Assembly: GCA_904063045.1 (NCBI GenBank)
Contig: CAJFCJ010000006.1
Coordinates: 4,914,408-4,978,407 of the forward strand
From: Dimorphilus gyrociliatus
Lineage: Eukaryota > Annelida > Polychaeta > Dinophilidae
Reading direction: 5' to 3'
DNA: 64,000 nt
Shown: piece after piece, positions 22,404 to 34,329 of the stretch
Layout of the letters: every line of letters starts with the position of its first letter
Position numbering within the stretch: the stretch's first letter is position 1
Notes under the pieces: generated by a model
Database searches by the model: none
Seen by the model: the letters and a program-made list of their open reading frames with translations, nothing else
Told to the model about the DNA's origin: nothing
Made by a program: the position numbers and the translations under genes

Positions 22404-25400
22404 TATATATATAGATATATATATACAACTTTTAGAAAACAATATCCAACCAACTGAAGCACCGTAAATATCCTAAAAACGTTCGTACAGTGACTAGGTA
22501 GGGGTGGGTCTCAAGAGTGCAACAAGTTTGCACTTTGGGTAGGGGAGGCGAAAGTCACGTGATAGCCGCCCCTACCCCCTTTTTTCCAGATTCTTCTTCA
22601 GCATTAGCGGCCACCACGTGACGAATCCTGATCGCAAGACGACGACGATCAATAAAAATTAACAATAACAAAACTTAACAAAATCAAAAAAAACCATTAC
22701 ATCTAGTATACCAGAGAGAAATGACAGACTGGAATTTAATTCAATTCCCAACAATATCTCCTATAGTGTATATATATATATATTAAATATAAAATAATAA
22801 ATAATATATTAAATATATATACTATAAAAAAGCATCAATTCTCTTACATAGTTGATATTATTTTGTTTGATTGGTTATACATAACTTAATCCTTTATATA
22901 ACTATTTCTATAGATAGAGTATGTATAATGTATACAGTATACTTCAAAATGAGTAGATGCTTTAAATATAATCCAATAGAATATTTATGGTTGTCATTCT
23001 CTGTAACTCGGGTAACTGGGAAAGATAAAATACAGTTTTTTTATAAATCCTCGAAAAAGGAGAGAAGGTGAACAAAGAAACTTGCCAATCTAATTTTGTG
23101 GTTAACAAAAAACATAAGAATTCTGAAATGTACAGAAACCGCTAAGGAGTTCTTGTTACATCGTGTGGAGATTAGATCCTTTTCTAACTCTTATTACATT
23201 TTTTACAAGATTTTTATTATGTTAAAATTATAGGTACTCTTCCTCATAAAAACCACTTCATTAATATTTTTTTAGACGTAGGATAGAAGGAATGTTGTGA
23301 ATCAATAAATTTGAATCTGTTATTTCTCTCTGATACAACTAAGAATACTTACAAGCTTCTGAAGAGTTTTGTTCTTTAACATAATTAGACGGGAATAAAC
23401 CAATTTTCCCATTTGATTCGCCTTTCCACCAATCAGAGTCTAACTTTTCAATTATTCGAATGACGGAATTCTCAGATAACTCTAACTCATCTCCTTGCCG
23501 AGGTACGTAATCGTATAGTACTACGGCGGTGGTTGGTGCTAATGGGGGATTTTCAACCGGAATTGGATGCGGTGCGGGGGTAGGTTCTCGCGAACTCAAT
23601 GAGGAAGGTGATCTCACGCCCGCAACGTTGTTAGACTGTATGTTGACATACGTTGCCGGAAACCATCCGATTTTTCGATTTTTGGAATCAGTTCCCAATA
23701 TTTCACCTATATTTGCGTGAAATTATATAAATATAATTTTATGTAAACAAAGAGTTTCACGTAGCGTACCTTCCCACCAACCAGAAGGGGATTGCTTTCG
23801 AACTTGAATTAATTGTCCAATTTCGAAGGATAACTGCTCAACTCCTTGGGCTTTAAAAGGTGCAATAGCACAGACTATTTGCTTTTTATTATTTAGTCCA
23901 TCGGCTGACAATTTGCTAACTTCTGGATCCTGAGTTAAATGATTTTCGGCATTTTCATACAATGTCGGCTCTTCTTCAATAGGCTGTACATAGTTGTACG
24001 GAAAGACGCCTGACTTGCTTGGATCGGATTCTTTATAGCCGCTCCACCATTCTCCATTTTCTTTGGTTACAATAATAATCTTGAAGAAAATGATAAAATT
24101 AAAATAGTACTCAATTGTCATACTGTATAAGCTTAAAGTAAATACCTCTCCCTCCGAAAATGCTAAATCACCATCAACCTCACTAGAATAACTGTACGTA
24201 GCTTGGCATCGCGATTTTGTCTCTTGTTCAGTTATGGTTGTCGCTGACTTATCAATAGAAATACTTTTCACATTGTTATCAAAGCTTAGTTTTCTCGTAA
24301 AATTATCAGAAAAAGCTGATCCAAACTCAGAGAAAGATTCTCGTGGTTCTTCTATCAATTCAACAAAATCTTTTGGAAAGATTCCGATTTGTCCTCGAGA
24401 ATTTGTTCCTTTGATCCATGCAGGTTCGACTCCTTGCTGCATATTGTCATCGGCCGTTACAATTTCATCGGCTTGAAGAGTCAATTCGTCGGACTCTCTA
24501 GCTTCAAATGTATGGATAACTCTATACGATCGAGGAGTGGATGAGTTTCTTGGAGCTGTAAAGAATTACAGTTAAATCGTTTTTTTTTCAAGGAGAAATT
24601 TAGAATGAAAACTAATTTGTCTTCTAAGTAAAGAGTTTTTAAAGTTAAAAATAAAAACGAGCTTTCCCCTCTAATTATTATTAGCTCTAACTCTTTCGTT
24701 TTGTCCATTTCCTGTTTCAATAATTGCTATCGAAACCCATCAATTGTCCATTAAGCCAACATAAGCAGGCACACCAAACAAAAGACAAGACTACAAACAT
24801 ATACGAATTATGTACAGTAAATATAAGATTATTTCTTATTTAAAGTACAAGTTCTAAGATATAGCTAATGTTCTTTCTGTGGCATGTAAATTTGAACTGT
24901 TGTTAGTCTTTTCCAGAGATACCTTTAAATTGATCAAAATTTTTTAAATATAGCATAGATTCAAATTAAAGAGAAATATAATTGATTATCCTATATGACA
25001 TTGACCACTTATTTTGTTATTTGTTTCTTTCTTTCCTAAAGTTTAAAACTTAGAATATCAAAGATAAGTAGATTTATTGAACACACAAAACATAGGTTTG
25101 CATCATAAGCGACTATTGCAATATGCAGATGTATCAATACGTAAGGTGAAGTTATATCTTTCGGAAAAGCGTGACCAGATGGTAAGGATAGCAGACTCTT
25201 AACAAATAGTAAAAAATTGCTAGCATATTAATTCAAGTTAAAGAATTAGTTAACTATAGAAGGCTCAACTACTCGCCAAACGGTACCAGAATTTGAAACT
25301 TTTTTTCAAATACACCTGCTTAATATGAGTGGTTTTAGATATATAATGAATAAATAAAAGGAGTGCCAACATGTAAAATGCATTAATATGCTGATTCAAC

Positions 25401-28400
25401 ACGTATAACGCATACCTTCATTTGAATCACGAGTACCAAAAGCCTCAAAAACATTAATCTTTTGATCAGTAGTAGCTGCAAAATTATTATAATTATACTA
25501 GAATCCCTCAAACTGAATTTGTTTTAATTATAATTAAAAGCCAATGATATTAAATTGCGCACCTTTGTTTGAATCAAAAGCATTGCTACTAAAATTTTCC
25601 TTTGCTGAATTTTCTGCAAACACTGCAGCAATAACAAACATTTTTTTTATAGAACTATATAGTCTCAAAAAAAATTAATAAGATATCAATAAGCACCTTC
25701 TTTAGAATCATAATCTGGAAATGGTACAAAAGCATCTGCAATTTTATTGGAAGTTTCTGAAATTTTTAAATGAAAATTTTTTCTATTAATTTTTTTTTAT
25801 AAATGTTTTAATAGAAAGCTTTAATATCGAGTTTTCTTAAATATTCTCTTCTTTTTCAGTGAGTTTTATTATTTAAAGGGTTATTCCGTACCTTTTTTTG
25901 AATCAAAATCAGCAAAAGGCTCAAAGGTATTGTTAGTCTTATCAAATGTAGCTGTAAGAATTTTATAAAATCACAAAAAAATTAATTTAGAATTTTACTA
26001 AAATCATTGTCTTAGTTAATTTATAATTATTCACACCTTCACTTGAATCAAAAGCACCAAAATCTCCAAAAGCATCCGAAGGTTTTGAAAATACGTCTGT
26101 AAATTTTTTTTATATTTAGAAATCTTCAAAGCTAACTTATTGATTATCTGTTTTTATATATACACCGAAAGATAGTATAAATAAACATATTGTGCACACC
26201 ACAAAAGAGGTAAAGACATTACACATTGAACATACAAAACCACTTATATAATTACCAATTATTTTTTTCAACAATCAAACGATTTTTTTTAATACCGTAT
26301 ATAGTTAATATACAGTATATGTCTATCTAATTTTTACAACGCTTACCTTCTTTTGTATGTAGATTATTTAGAGCTTCAAAGCCACTTGGTTTCTTTTCGA
26401 CTTTTACTGTTGATATATACAGAAACGTAAATATGGAAAGATATAATTTTGTTTAATTCTTTTTTAAGATAGAGCTATGAAATGAAATGCATACCTTCAT
26501 TTGGGGCAAAATAACCAAAGGCGTTGAAATCATTAGACTTCTTGCCAGATGCTAAAAGAATTAACGAGCAATGTAACGTATAAGTTTGGATCAATAGTAG
26601 TTTTAGTTTTTCTTTTTTTACTTTTAAAAATAAGAATATTTACCTTTAGACCAAGAAGAATCTCCATTTGACCAATTATTTTTTAACTCTAGAGAATAAA
26701 TTTCATGTGTTATTTAAGTGCTATTTTTTTTAATTATAATATTAGGGGGCTATTATCTAAACGACTAAATACATACTATTTTTGTCAAGTTGGTTTTTCC
26801 ATTCTAACTCTTTAATTTCAACTTCATCTTTCATTTGATTAACAGTTTTCCTATAGCCATCACACTCCGCTTGCTTAGCTCTCAGATCATTTTCTTTCCC
26901 TTCTACTTCTTGTTTCTGTTCAAGGGTCTCCTTCTGGACTGACTGGTATTGCTGTCGAAGTGAATCTACGATCCTTGATTTATCATCTATGCTCTTTTGA
27001 AGGTTAATTATGCCTTCTTGCAAGGAACCTTTTTGTACGGTCACATGACTTTGTAAGGAATATCGCTGCGCTTGTAAGTTTTGTAGCCGCTCCTTAAGCA
27101 CAAAAGTTTCATTCTGCAGGGTGTCAATTTCTCTGACCGTATTATCCCTATATTGCCTCATCTCGTCAATATTGCTCGTAACAATTTGAATAGAATTGTT
27201 GGCTGCCTCTGTCTTTACTCTAGTTTCCATCTTCCTAGCTTCAATACTCTCTAATTCCAGATTGACATTAGCAATATGAGCCTGGAGTTGTTCTAGTGCG
27301 GCTTTTTGTTGTAATTTCTCTGTAAGAAGTTGCTCCGTTCTCTGTCTTTGCCATTCCATTTGTCTTTGTCTTTCCAACTCCTTTCTAGCCGCTTCACGTT
27401 GTTCGATAGCCTATTTAAAAGTAGATGAAATAGATCTCAGAATAAACTCGATTATAAGTCATTAAATTTATACCTTCCGCCTAGCCTCTTCTCTTTCAAG
27501 CTCTAGTTGTCGCTGCATTTGTTGATGCCTTTCAATCTCTTCCATTTTCTTCCTCTCCGCTTCCAATCTTGCACGTTCGATTCTTTCACGCTCTGCCCTT
27601 TCTGCAGCTTCACGCTTTTCATTCTCCATTTGCATTTGTTCACGAAGAGCTGCTCGCCTTTTCTCTAATTCTTCAGCTCCGCGTTCAAAGTTTTGTCGTC
27701 GTTTATCTTCAAAAGATCGAGCAAAGAGAGAATTATCTCCTTTACCGGGTGAGCCTGGTAAAGACGTTAAGTGTCCATCAGACATAAGTATATTTAAAGA
27801 TAACAAATCTTCGGCAAAAAGAATATATTAAGCTAAATATGATTCCCAAAAAAATAAAGTTTCATTTAAAAAATAAAACTAAATAAGCAAATCAATAGTC
27901 GGAAGGGGGAAAGTGAGGATTGGGGATAGTCAAACACAGAGAATATGTATTCAATTTGTAATTTAGAGAATACATTGTCATCGATATACTTTAAAAATTA
28001 ATTTTAAAATAAATTGAATTTAAAAACTATGTGAAAATTTAGAAATCTCATTTGTGCTATCATTCAACGAAATGAAAATAAATTATTAATAAATGAAAAG
28101 ATAAAATAAGCAAAATGTGAAAGAAAAAAAAGCCTGTTGATGTTACATAGCATTGTGAAAATCATATTTTGTTAAGATAAGTTTCTTTTTTTGTTGTTAA
28201 AAAGTTCTACTTAGTGGTAAAAAAAACTACCATTTGGAAAAGCATCAGAAAGCGATCGATATTCGTCAACATGTCCAGAGAAAGCATCAGTACCTGCATG
28301 CAAAAATTATCCCAATAGATGGCAATCACTCTTATTAATTCTTTTGCTACAGTCAGAACTTAGCATATTCTAATAATTGCAATTAGCCCATTTTTTATAA

Positions 28401-30215
28401 TCACATAAATTTTTCATCAAAACATGCAAATCAAGTTCTAGAGATAAAAACAAAAAATAATATACCTGCTGGAGCAGATTGGTCGCTGCCGCTAAGTTGC
28501 TGCATCTTTTGCCTGAAAATTTTTTAAAGATATCTTTTAGATAAATTCAATTCAGTACACAATTAGAAAAATTAAAAGGTTCAAGCAAATAAGCAAAAAA
28601 AGAAATGAACCTATAGGATGGAGGAATTAATTCCGGGGGTAATAGGGAAGGTAAAGCTCCACCGCTCTTTGATATATCCACCAAATGCATAGCAACACAA
28701 AATTCCTCTGACGTTAATTTTCCGTCTTTATCAACGTCTGCCAAGTTCCAAATGTTTGCTAAAATACTTGGAGCTAATCCAGTTTGACTAAGTATCATTC
28801 TCGCTTCCTGCCCATTCAAGTAACCTCTTTTTTGTCTATCATGACCATTGAACTGCTGCTTAAATTTTAGTTTTTGACTAATTGGCCATTCCGATGGAGA
28901 TATCAGAGTAGCTGGAGGGGGTCCAGAAGGGGGTCCAGAAGGAGGTGTAATCGTTGGGCTACTTGTTAGTATTCCACCTTGAACTATGAATGGGCTAGGT
29001 ATTGCAGGTTGTATCGAAGGAGCAAATACGTTATGTAAATTGGGACTTGACCTTCCCAAAGTTTGGAAACCCATAGGAGTGAACCTTCCAGCTTGTGGTG
29101 AGAAGTGTCCGGTTGTATCCTTTTGGAATGAGGGTGAGGGATCAAAAGTCAGCGAAACAGGTAGTTTAGGAGGCAGTTCGGTGCCATTCAATTTCTTTTT
29201 TATCAAGTACATTGCAATGGAAAACTCTTTCTTGTCCATTTTGCCATCTTTATTTATATCCGCCAAGGACCAAATATGACCTAGAACCGAAGGCGGAAGC
29301 GTTGACCTGAGGAAGAATTCTCTAGCTTGTGATCCATTTAGAAACCCATTTACCGGATTAAGATTAGTAAATTGTTCGTCGTGCTTTGCCCTTTCCTCGG
29401 GTGTTATTCGCCACGTTTCACCTATATTCAAAAGACTTTTATAGTGACTAGAGGTGTTTGTGACTTCAAATTAAGCATATCAAGCTATATATATATATAT
29501 CTGTTTACGATTTGCACTTTGTCCTAGTTAACAAAAAAAATTTAACCTAATATAACTAAAAAAAAAATACAATGAACTTCGACCGATATTTTCGAATTGT
29601 ATTTAAAATACAAAGGTTATATAATATATGAAATATTGAATAAAAAGTTATTTCTAATGGAGGAAATTGAAAAAAAATTGAGTATTAAACTTATATTTAT
29701 ATAAATAATCCTGATGCAAAAAGAAATAAAAGATAATATTCAATGTCTTTAAAGGAATTTATCTTATATGTTGATTTATATTTAAGATATCAATTAATTT
29801 AAATACTATATAATTAAACATATGATAAAGGATCGTATTAAGGAATATTGTTTTTCAGAAAAGTTAAAACTAAAAATATTTTATCATTTACTCAAAAGAA
29901 TTAAACTACTTTAATAAAAGATCGAATCTTGACAAAAAGAACCGCCTCCAAATTTTTTTTCACAGAAATATAATACTAACCGTTAGCTTAGTATTAGTTC
30001 CAATAGGAGTGACAAAAAAATTTTTGTATTTCAAATCTAATATTTATTAATATGTACTTTTATTTTTGTCTTTATTACAAATGAACTACTTAAATTCTGT
30101 TTCTTTTTAAATATTCTTTAAAATAATGATAAATTGGTTACTATTATATTAGTTAATACGGTTTTAGAGGATAACATATATAAAAATGGAAAGTGACGAC
30201 TACTATACCTGACAT
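19893..30215 (-). CDS. ITSN: Intersectin, long form (EH-EH-coiled coil-SH3x4-DH-PH-C2)
   Basis: Twenty minus-strand exons, high to low: 30209-30215, 28611-29421, 28466-28512, 28231-28293, 27474-27808, 26777-27410, 26644-26688, 26495-26551, 26347-26406, 26037-26096, 25892-25951, 25697-25756, 25563-25613, 25416-25475, 24146-24555, 23770-24079, 23353-23706, 21234-21505, 20484-21162 and 19893-20407. They total 4890 nt, 1629 residues. Domains: EH1 (~15-95; ERAKHDEQF, DINKDGKMDKKEF), EH2 (~185-265; DVDKDGKLTSEEF), a Glu/Arg/Gln-rich coiled coil (~310-630), a mini-exon repeat region (~633-783), four SH3 domains, DH (~1150-1340; FLLKPMQRVTRYPLLIKRL), PH and C2. Intersectin is a scaffold of clathrin endocytosis and a Cdc42 exchange factor. 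The SH3s correspond to A, C, D and E; B is absent. Confidence 0.95.
22356..22396. repeat. TA dinucleotide repeat
   Basis: An uninterrupted AT run of about 40 nt, followed by interrupted copies to about 22425. Confidence 0.9.
22490..22640. promoter_or_regulatory. GC-rich island with two CACGTG E-boxes, candidate internal promoter
   Basis: About 150 bp of strikingly GC-rich sequence in an otherwise AT-rich intron. It contains CACGTG at 22556-22561 and 22615-22620, a perfect 7-bp inverted repeat at 22516-22534 (AGTGCAA...TTGCACT), and direct and inverted copies of GGTAGGGG. The position just upstream, in transcription direction, of the DH-PH-C2 exons would suit an alternative promoter. That role is inferred only. 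Confidence 0.35.
25416..26551 (-). repeat. Tandem array of seven related intersectin mini-exons
   Basis: Exons 8-14 are 57, 60, 60, 60, 60, 51 and 60 nt, all starting and ending in phase 1, so each can be skipped without frame change. Peptides follow a loose consensus K-x(4)-F-x-x-F-x-x-[FY]-D-S-x-E-G: NAFGYFAPNEG, DAFGDFGAFDSSEG, NTFEPFADFDSKKG, DAFVPFPDYDSKEG, NVFEAFGTRDSNEG. This indicates serial exon duplication. Confidence 0.85.
29422..30208 (-). other. First intersectin intron
   Basis: 787 nt, AT-rich, between the 7-nt start exon and the first EH exon. Nothing else was recognised. Confidence 0.6.
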
Positions 30216-30869
30216 TTCTACTCTTTTAATTTCTTAAAGAAGTAAATCTCATTATTTTGACATGCTTGAAATCTGAAAAAGGTTAAAGAGCAAATATAGA
30301 GAAATTGAAGTTAATTAGATTGCTCATAATATTATCAAAAACAACAAATATTCGGCATGGGCGGTAAACGGGAGATGAAAAATGTTCTTAGATAAAAATC
30401 TCTCTTTGAACGTAATTTCTTACTTTCGGGTTTATATATGAACAAATCCAGAAATTTACCTTTGAATAACACGTAATGGAAAATAATTGATAAGTACCCA
30501 ATATTAACAGTTCTTTTATTCCTAATCATACAAAACAGCAGACATATTGGTTAGTCTGGTTAGCAGTTCATTACGCGACGATAGATTAAAGCTTAGGGGA
30601 GAAAATTTCCAAAGGAAATTGCTCTCTTGTTAAAGCGCCCCCTGTCATATACTTATTTACTTAAATACATTTGGTTGTATTAATATAGAAGAAAAGCACA
30701 CAGTTTTCAATCATTGGCTAAAATTTTTATATAATATAGATGGCGCTATCGTACAACTGAATATATACATTCTTATAATGTTGTAACTCCTTAGAATAGA
30801 ATCTTTATATTTCATACTTAGAAATTCGTCGAATCCTTAACTTTAAATAAATTTTTATATACTATATAC
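30216..30869. promoter_or_regulatory. Divergent region between intersectin and SMIM8
   Basis: About 650 bp that must contain both promoters. A 64-codon minus frame here is not gene-like. No specific element was identified. Confidence 0.35.
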
Positions 30870-31192
30870 ATGCCCGCTGATGAAAAGTATAAACCGGGAG
30901 ATGGTTGGAGGAGTATGAAAACTACATCCCTTTTCCGGGCAGCTAACTTTGAATTATATGCAAAAACGGTAAAAATTTAAAAAACCAAATTTATAAACGT
31001 TTATCAAAGTCACATTGTTTGATATTTTTAATTCAGAATCCTGTAACAATGGTTCTAGGCGTAACAGCATTTGTTGGATGTGTAGGATATATAGCATATA
31101 TGAGATTTAAATACGATAAAAGTAATTCATACGCTGCACTCCAAGAAGATGGCTCTTTTATACAGAGGGAACGAAAATCACGTTGGGATTGA
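30870..31192 (+). CDS. SMIM8: Small integral membrane protein 8
   Basis: Two exons, 30870-30968 and 31037-31192, encode 84 residues. The pattern KTTSLFRAANFELYAKTNPV, one membrane helix (MVLGVTAFVGCVGYIAYM), and the C-terminal YAALQEDGS ending in KSRWD matches vertebrate SMIM8 ([20 protein letters not shown] ... SKWD). The molecular function is not established in any species I know. A single-pass membrane topology with a short basic tail is predicted. Confidence 0.88.
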
Positions 31193-32254
31193 AATATAAA
31201 AACAAAGATTAAAAAAGAAGATTGTAAATATAAATAACTTTAAAGATGGAAAAAAATGAATCATAAGTGAAATTTTTAGACTTATTACAGATTTCTCTAT
31301 GTGATATTAAATTTAATTAAATTTCCAGTTGATTTCATATATTAAAGAGAAGCTTTCAAAGGATCGCATTATAAAAATATTTTCTAATAGTGAAAGTACT
31401 ATAAATAATCTAGAATATTTTGCATAGGTGATGATAAAATATCATATTGTTAATCTGAATGATTCAAAACCTAAACGTACATCATAACTTATCAATTCTA
31501 TAAATAGAATATAAATATATATATATATATATGATAAGTAATGAAAAGGAAGCGAAAAGTAGGATTTTTCACAATCTCAATCAACTTTTCCATATATAAG
31601 ATTTAAAAGAGAAGAGGCTTCTTTTTACCAATAGATGGCAATATGAGTAATATACAAACTGAAAATAACTTACTTTAACTTCAGCAGATTCAGTAGATTT
31701 GAAAAGGAAAGTTTTTAACACTTACTCAAACAGAAATACTCTTGAAGTTTTCTTATCTTTTAAAAATTCTTACTCCTTATCAATGCTCTATCATATTTAA
31801 TATTCATATTGATGTGTTCGATAAGCGTTCATCAGGTAATAATAGTATTAATTTAGATAGTTTTAATATCAATTAACTAATAGATATAAATAATTTTTAA
31901 TTATTTGATTATACCAAAGAGTTTTTAAGAATAGTAAAAGATGTCAGAAATTTGAAAAGATTCAAGTATTATTCATTTTAAAGTATAGGATAACATTTTT
32001 TTATTAAGTATTTTTTATTAGTTAGAAGAATCGATTTATAAAAAAAAACGATAATATATCAAATGTTTAACAATAAAAATAAACATTTGTATTGCAATTC
32101 AGGTATTAAAATTTTAAGAAATACAGATATTTGACAATGTTAACTAAAGAGATTTAATCAATTCATATAATATTATGGTAGAAGATGATACGTTGAATTA
32201 AAACATATTTTAAGTGTCATCATCGCATTTGACTAAACTGTCATCTTTCAAGAT
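31193..32254. other. Intergenic region SMIM8 to TMEM180-like gene
   Basis: About 1.06 kb, strongly AT-rich, with short poly-A and TA runs. I see no gene-like frame, RNA gene or mobile element in it. Confidence 0.45.
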
Positions 32255-33931
32255 ATGTCTTTTTTTGTAGATATTTTTGTGCGGCTCTTTAAATCCGTCC
32301 GAATAAAAAGTATGGTGTTCAATCGGGGGGCATTTGCCTATTGTGCTACTACTTTTGCTGCAACTTTAATGAATTCAGTCTTTATGTTTTATTATGTAAA
32401 AGTTTTTACAAAGTTATACAATGTTTCAAATTTATGGTTTCAAGTATCTCAAATCATATTCTTAATTTGGAATGCAATTAATGATCCGTTGTTTGGTTAT
32501 ATACAAGATAAAAGTAAATCCAAAATGTTCAAATATAGAAGATTATCAATCTTATACGGAGCTCCATTTTTTGCTTTATCATTTATAATTCCATGGTTTC
32601 CCTGGAGTAATTCCTCAGGGTTAATAACAGGATTACATCTCCTATTTTCTCTATGCTTTTATGATGCATTATTTACATTTGTTCTACTGGCACAATGTGC
32701 ACTATTTAGCGAAATGACAAAAAATCTGGCAGATAAGTTAACTTATATTAGATATGCTCAAATAGCGAGCTTATTTGGATCATCTGCAGTATTCTTTTGC
32801 GATTCAATATCTCAAGGCTTGAAAATATATGAAAGATTTCAATTAATTACTATTCTCATTGGAATAATAGCTTTTATATGCCTTAGATATACAGGATTGA
32901 ATGCTAACAGTAGATATGATTTATCCCAATTATTGGAGAAAGATAGCGAAGAGGAGGAAGAATCTCTTTCTATGATGCAAGCAACAAAACAAATTCTAAC
33001 TAGACCAATGATAACATTTGTCATTATGAACTTTTTTCATGTTTATAGAATGAACTTTGTCTCAAATTTTGCAGTAATAATTTGCGATCAACTTATTAGT
33101 AAGGAGATCTTAAGCAACTTCAATAGAGCATTCTTCTATGGACTATTAAATTTCTTACCTCAAGTCAGTACACACCCTTTTTTCTTTCCACTTCAACTTT
33201 TATAGAAAAACCTTTTATATATAAAGATAATATTTAATCTTTTAATCCTAGCTAATAAGTGCATTGAATTTTCTAGCTATTGCTGATTATTGGTACACCT
33301 CTAATTTCTTCTTTGGGTTATTATAGAATAATTAGGGCAAGTTTTGTAGTGTCTCTTTGTAGTGCTACTTGCCTTTTTATATTAGGAAGAACTAATGTTC
33401 CTGCCCTTATGATATTCTTTTTACTCGAAAGGTAAAATAAATACTTAAACAATGAGTATATTTACAACAAGTTGTTTTATTTTTATACAGTTGTATGATA
33501 AATGGGATGTTTAGCGTTTTCAATTTACCTCTTACTGACGTCATTGAATCTGATCAACGAAACTATAAAAGAAGGTAAGTACTCTTTTCTTATTGGATAT
33601 CTTATAAGCTTAAGATAACATTTTTTATTATTATACTTTTTAAAACAGTCGCCCTTTGTCCTCAATGGTTTATGGTACAAATGCATTACTAACGAAACCA
33701 GCTCAATCATTGGCTCCCATGATTACTGTTGCAATCTTTAATGTCTATGGTTATTCATCGAAAAATAGTGCAAAATCGTCTAACGAACTAAGTGATTCTA
33801 TGTTCTTCGTAACGTGTTCAACATCTGCAATAATATGTGTTTTTCAACTTCTGATTTGGCGATTATATAATATTAGAAACTCTCATAAAAATGTGGATGA
33901 CATTCTTGTTGAATGTCAAAATAATACTTAA
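32255..33931 (+). CDS. MFSD13A: TMEM180 / MFSD13A-like major facilitator protein
   Basis: Four exons, 32255-33163, 33277-33431, 33491-33574 and 33649-33931, encode 476 residues. Shared with vertebrate TMEM180: FMFYYVKVFTKLYN, FLIWNAINDPLFGYIQDKS (the GPH-like NDPxxG motif), LCFYDALFTFVLL and the late GTNALLTKPAQSLAPM (vertebrate ALVTKPGQTFAPL). It has about twelve membrane helices and an acidic loop (EKDSEEEEES, ~230-240) between the halves. The substrate is unknown; sequence places it near the glycoside/cation symporter branch of the MFS. An alternative start at Met20 is possible, because the vertebrate N-terminus is shorter. Confidence 0.88.
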
Positions 33932-34329
33932 AAAATAAAAAGCATGCCAAAGAATAAAAGTATAAATAGAAATTAAAGAGATATTTTTGTCTCGGTTTTT
34001 TTTAATAGTATTGAACTCTCTTTAAGAAAAACCTATTTACGATTCTCCCTCTGTTCCCTACCGAATTACGTAAATTATTTATACACTATCACAAAGAATA
34101 TTTTTGTTCCTTATATTTAGAAGTAGACTTGAAGGCTTTAAAAAATATTTGTTCAATAAACATAGGCTGAGTAATATAACCGATATATTCGGAACCTACT
34201 ACACTTTTCTTTTCTTAAATGTTAAACTATTCAGAAGTGATATTCAATAATACTTCTGTTTAAGCTAGGCTTACTGAAACATAGAATTCATTTCGGGCGG
34301 AACTTTCTTCGAGTGTGCTAGGATCCGCA
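33932..34329. other. Intergenic region before the Reeler-EGF gene
   Basis: About 400 bp, AT-rich, probably the 3' UTR of the upstream gene and the promoter of the next. Nothing specific was seen. Confidence 0.4.

Larger units (their letters stand above)
21506..23352 (-). other. 1.85-kb intersectin intron between SH3 and DH modules
   Basis: The longest intron of the gene. It contains a TA microsatellite (about 22356-22396 plus flanking runs) and, at about 22490-22640, an isolated GC-rich island with two CACGTG boxes (listed separately). There is no coding exon between exons 17 and 18 by phase. Confidence 0.8.

Noticed and set aside
22223-22462. Minus-strand frame with a YIYIYI run
   Set aside because: It is a translation of the TA microsatellite inside an intersectin intron.
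29422-29431. Start of intersectin at an ATG read through the exon 2 acceptor
   Set aside because: The sequence AATATAG directly before GGTGAAACG is a splice acceptor, and an upstream ATG-TCA-G exon with a GTATAG donor joins in phase.
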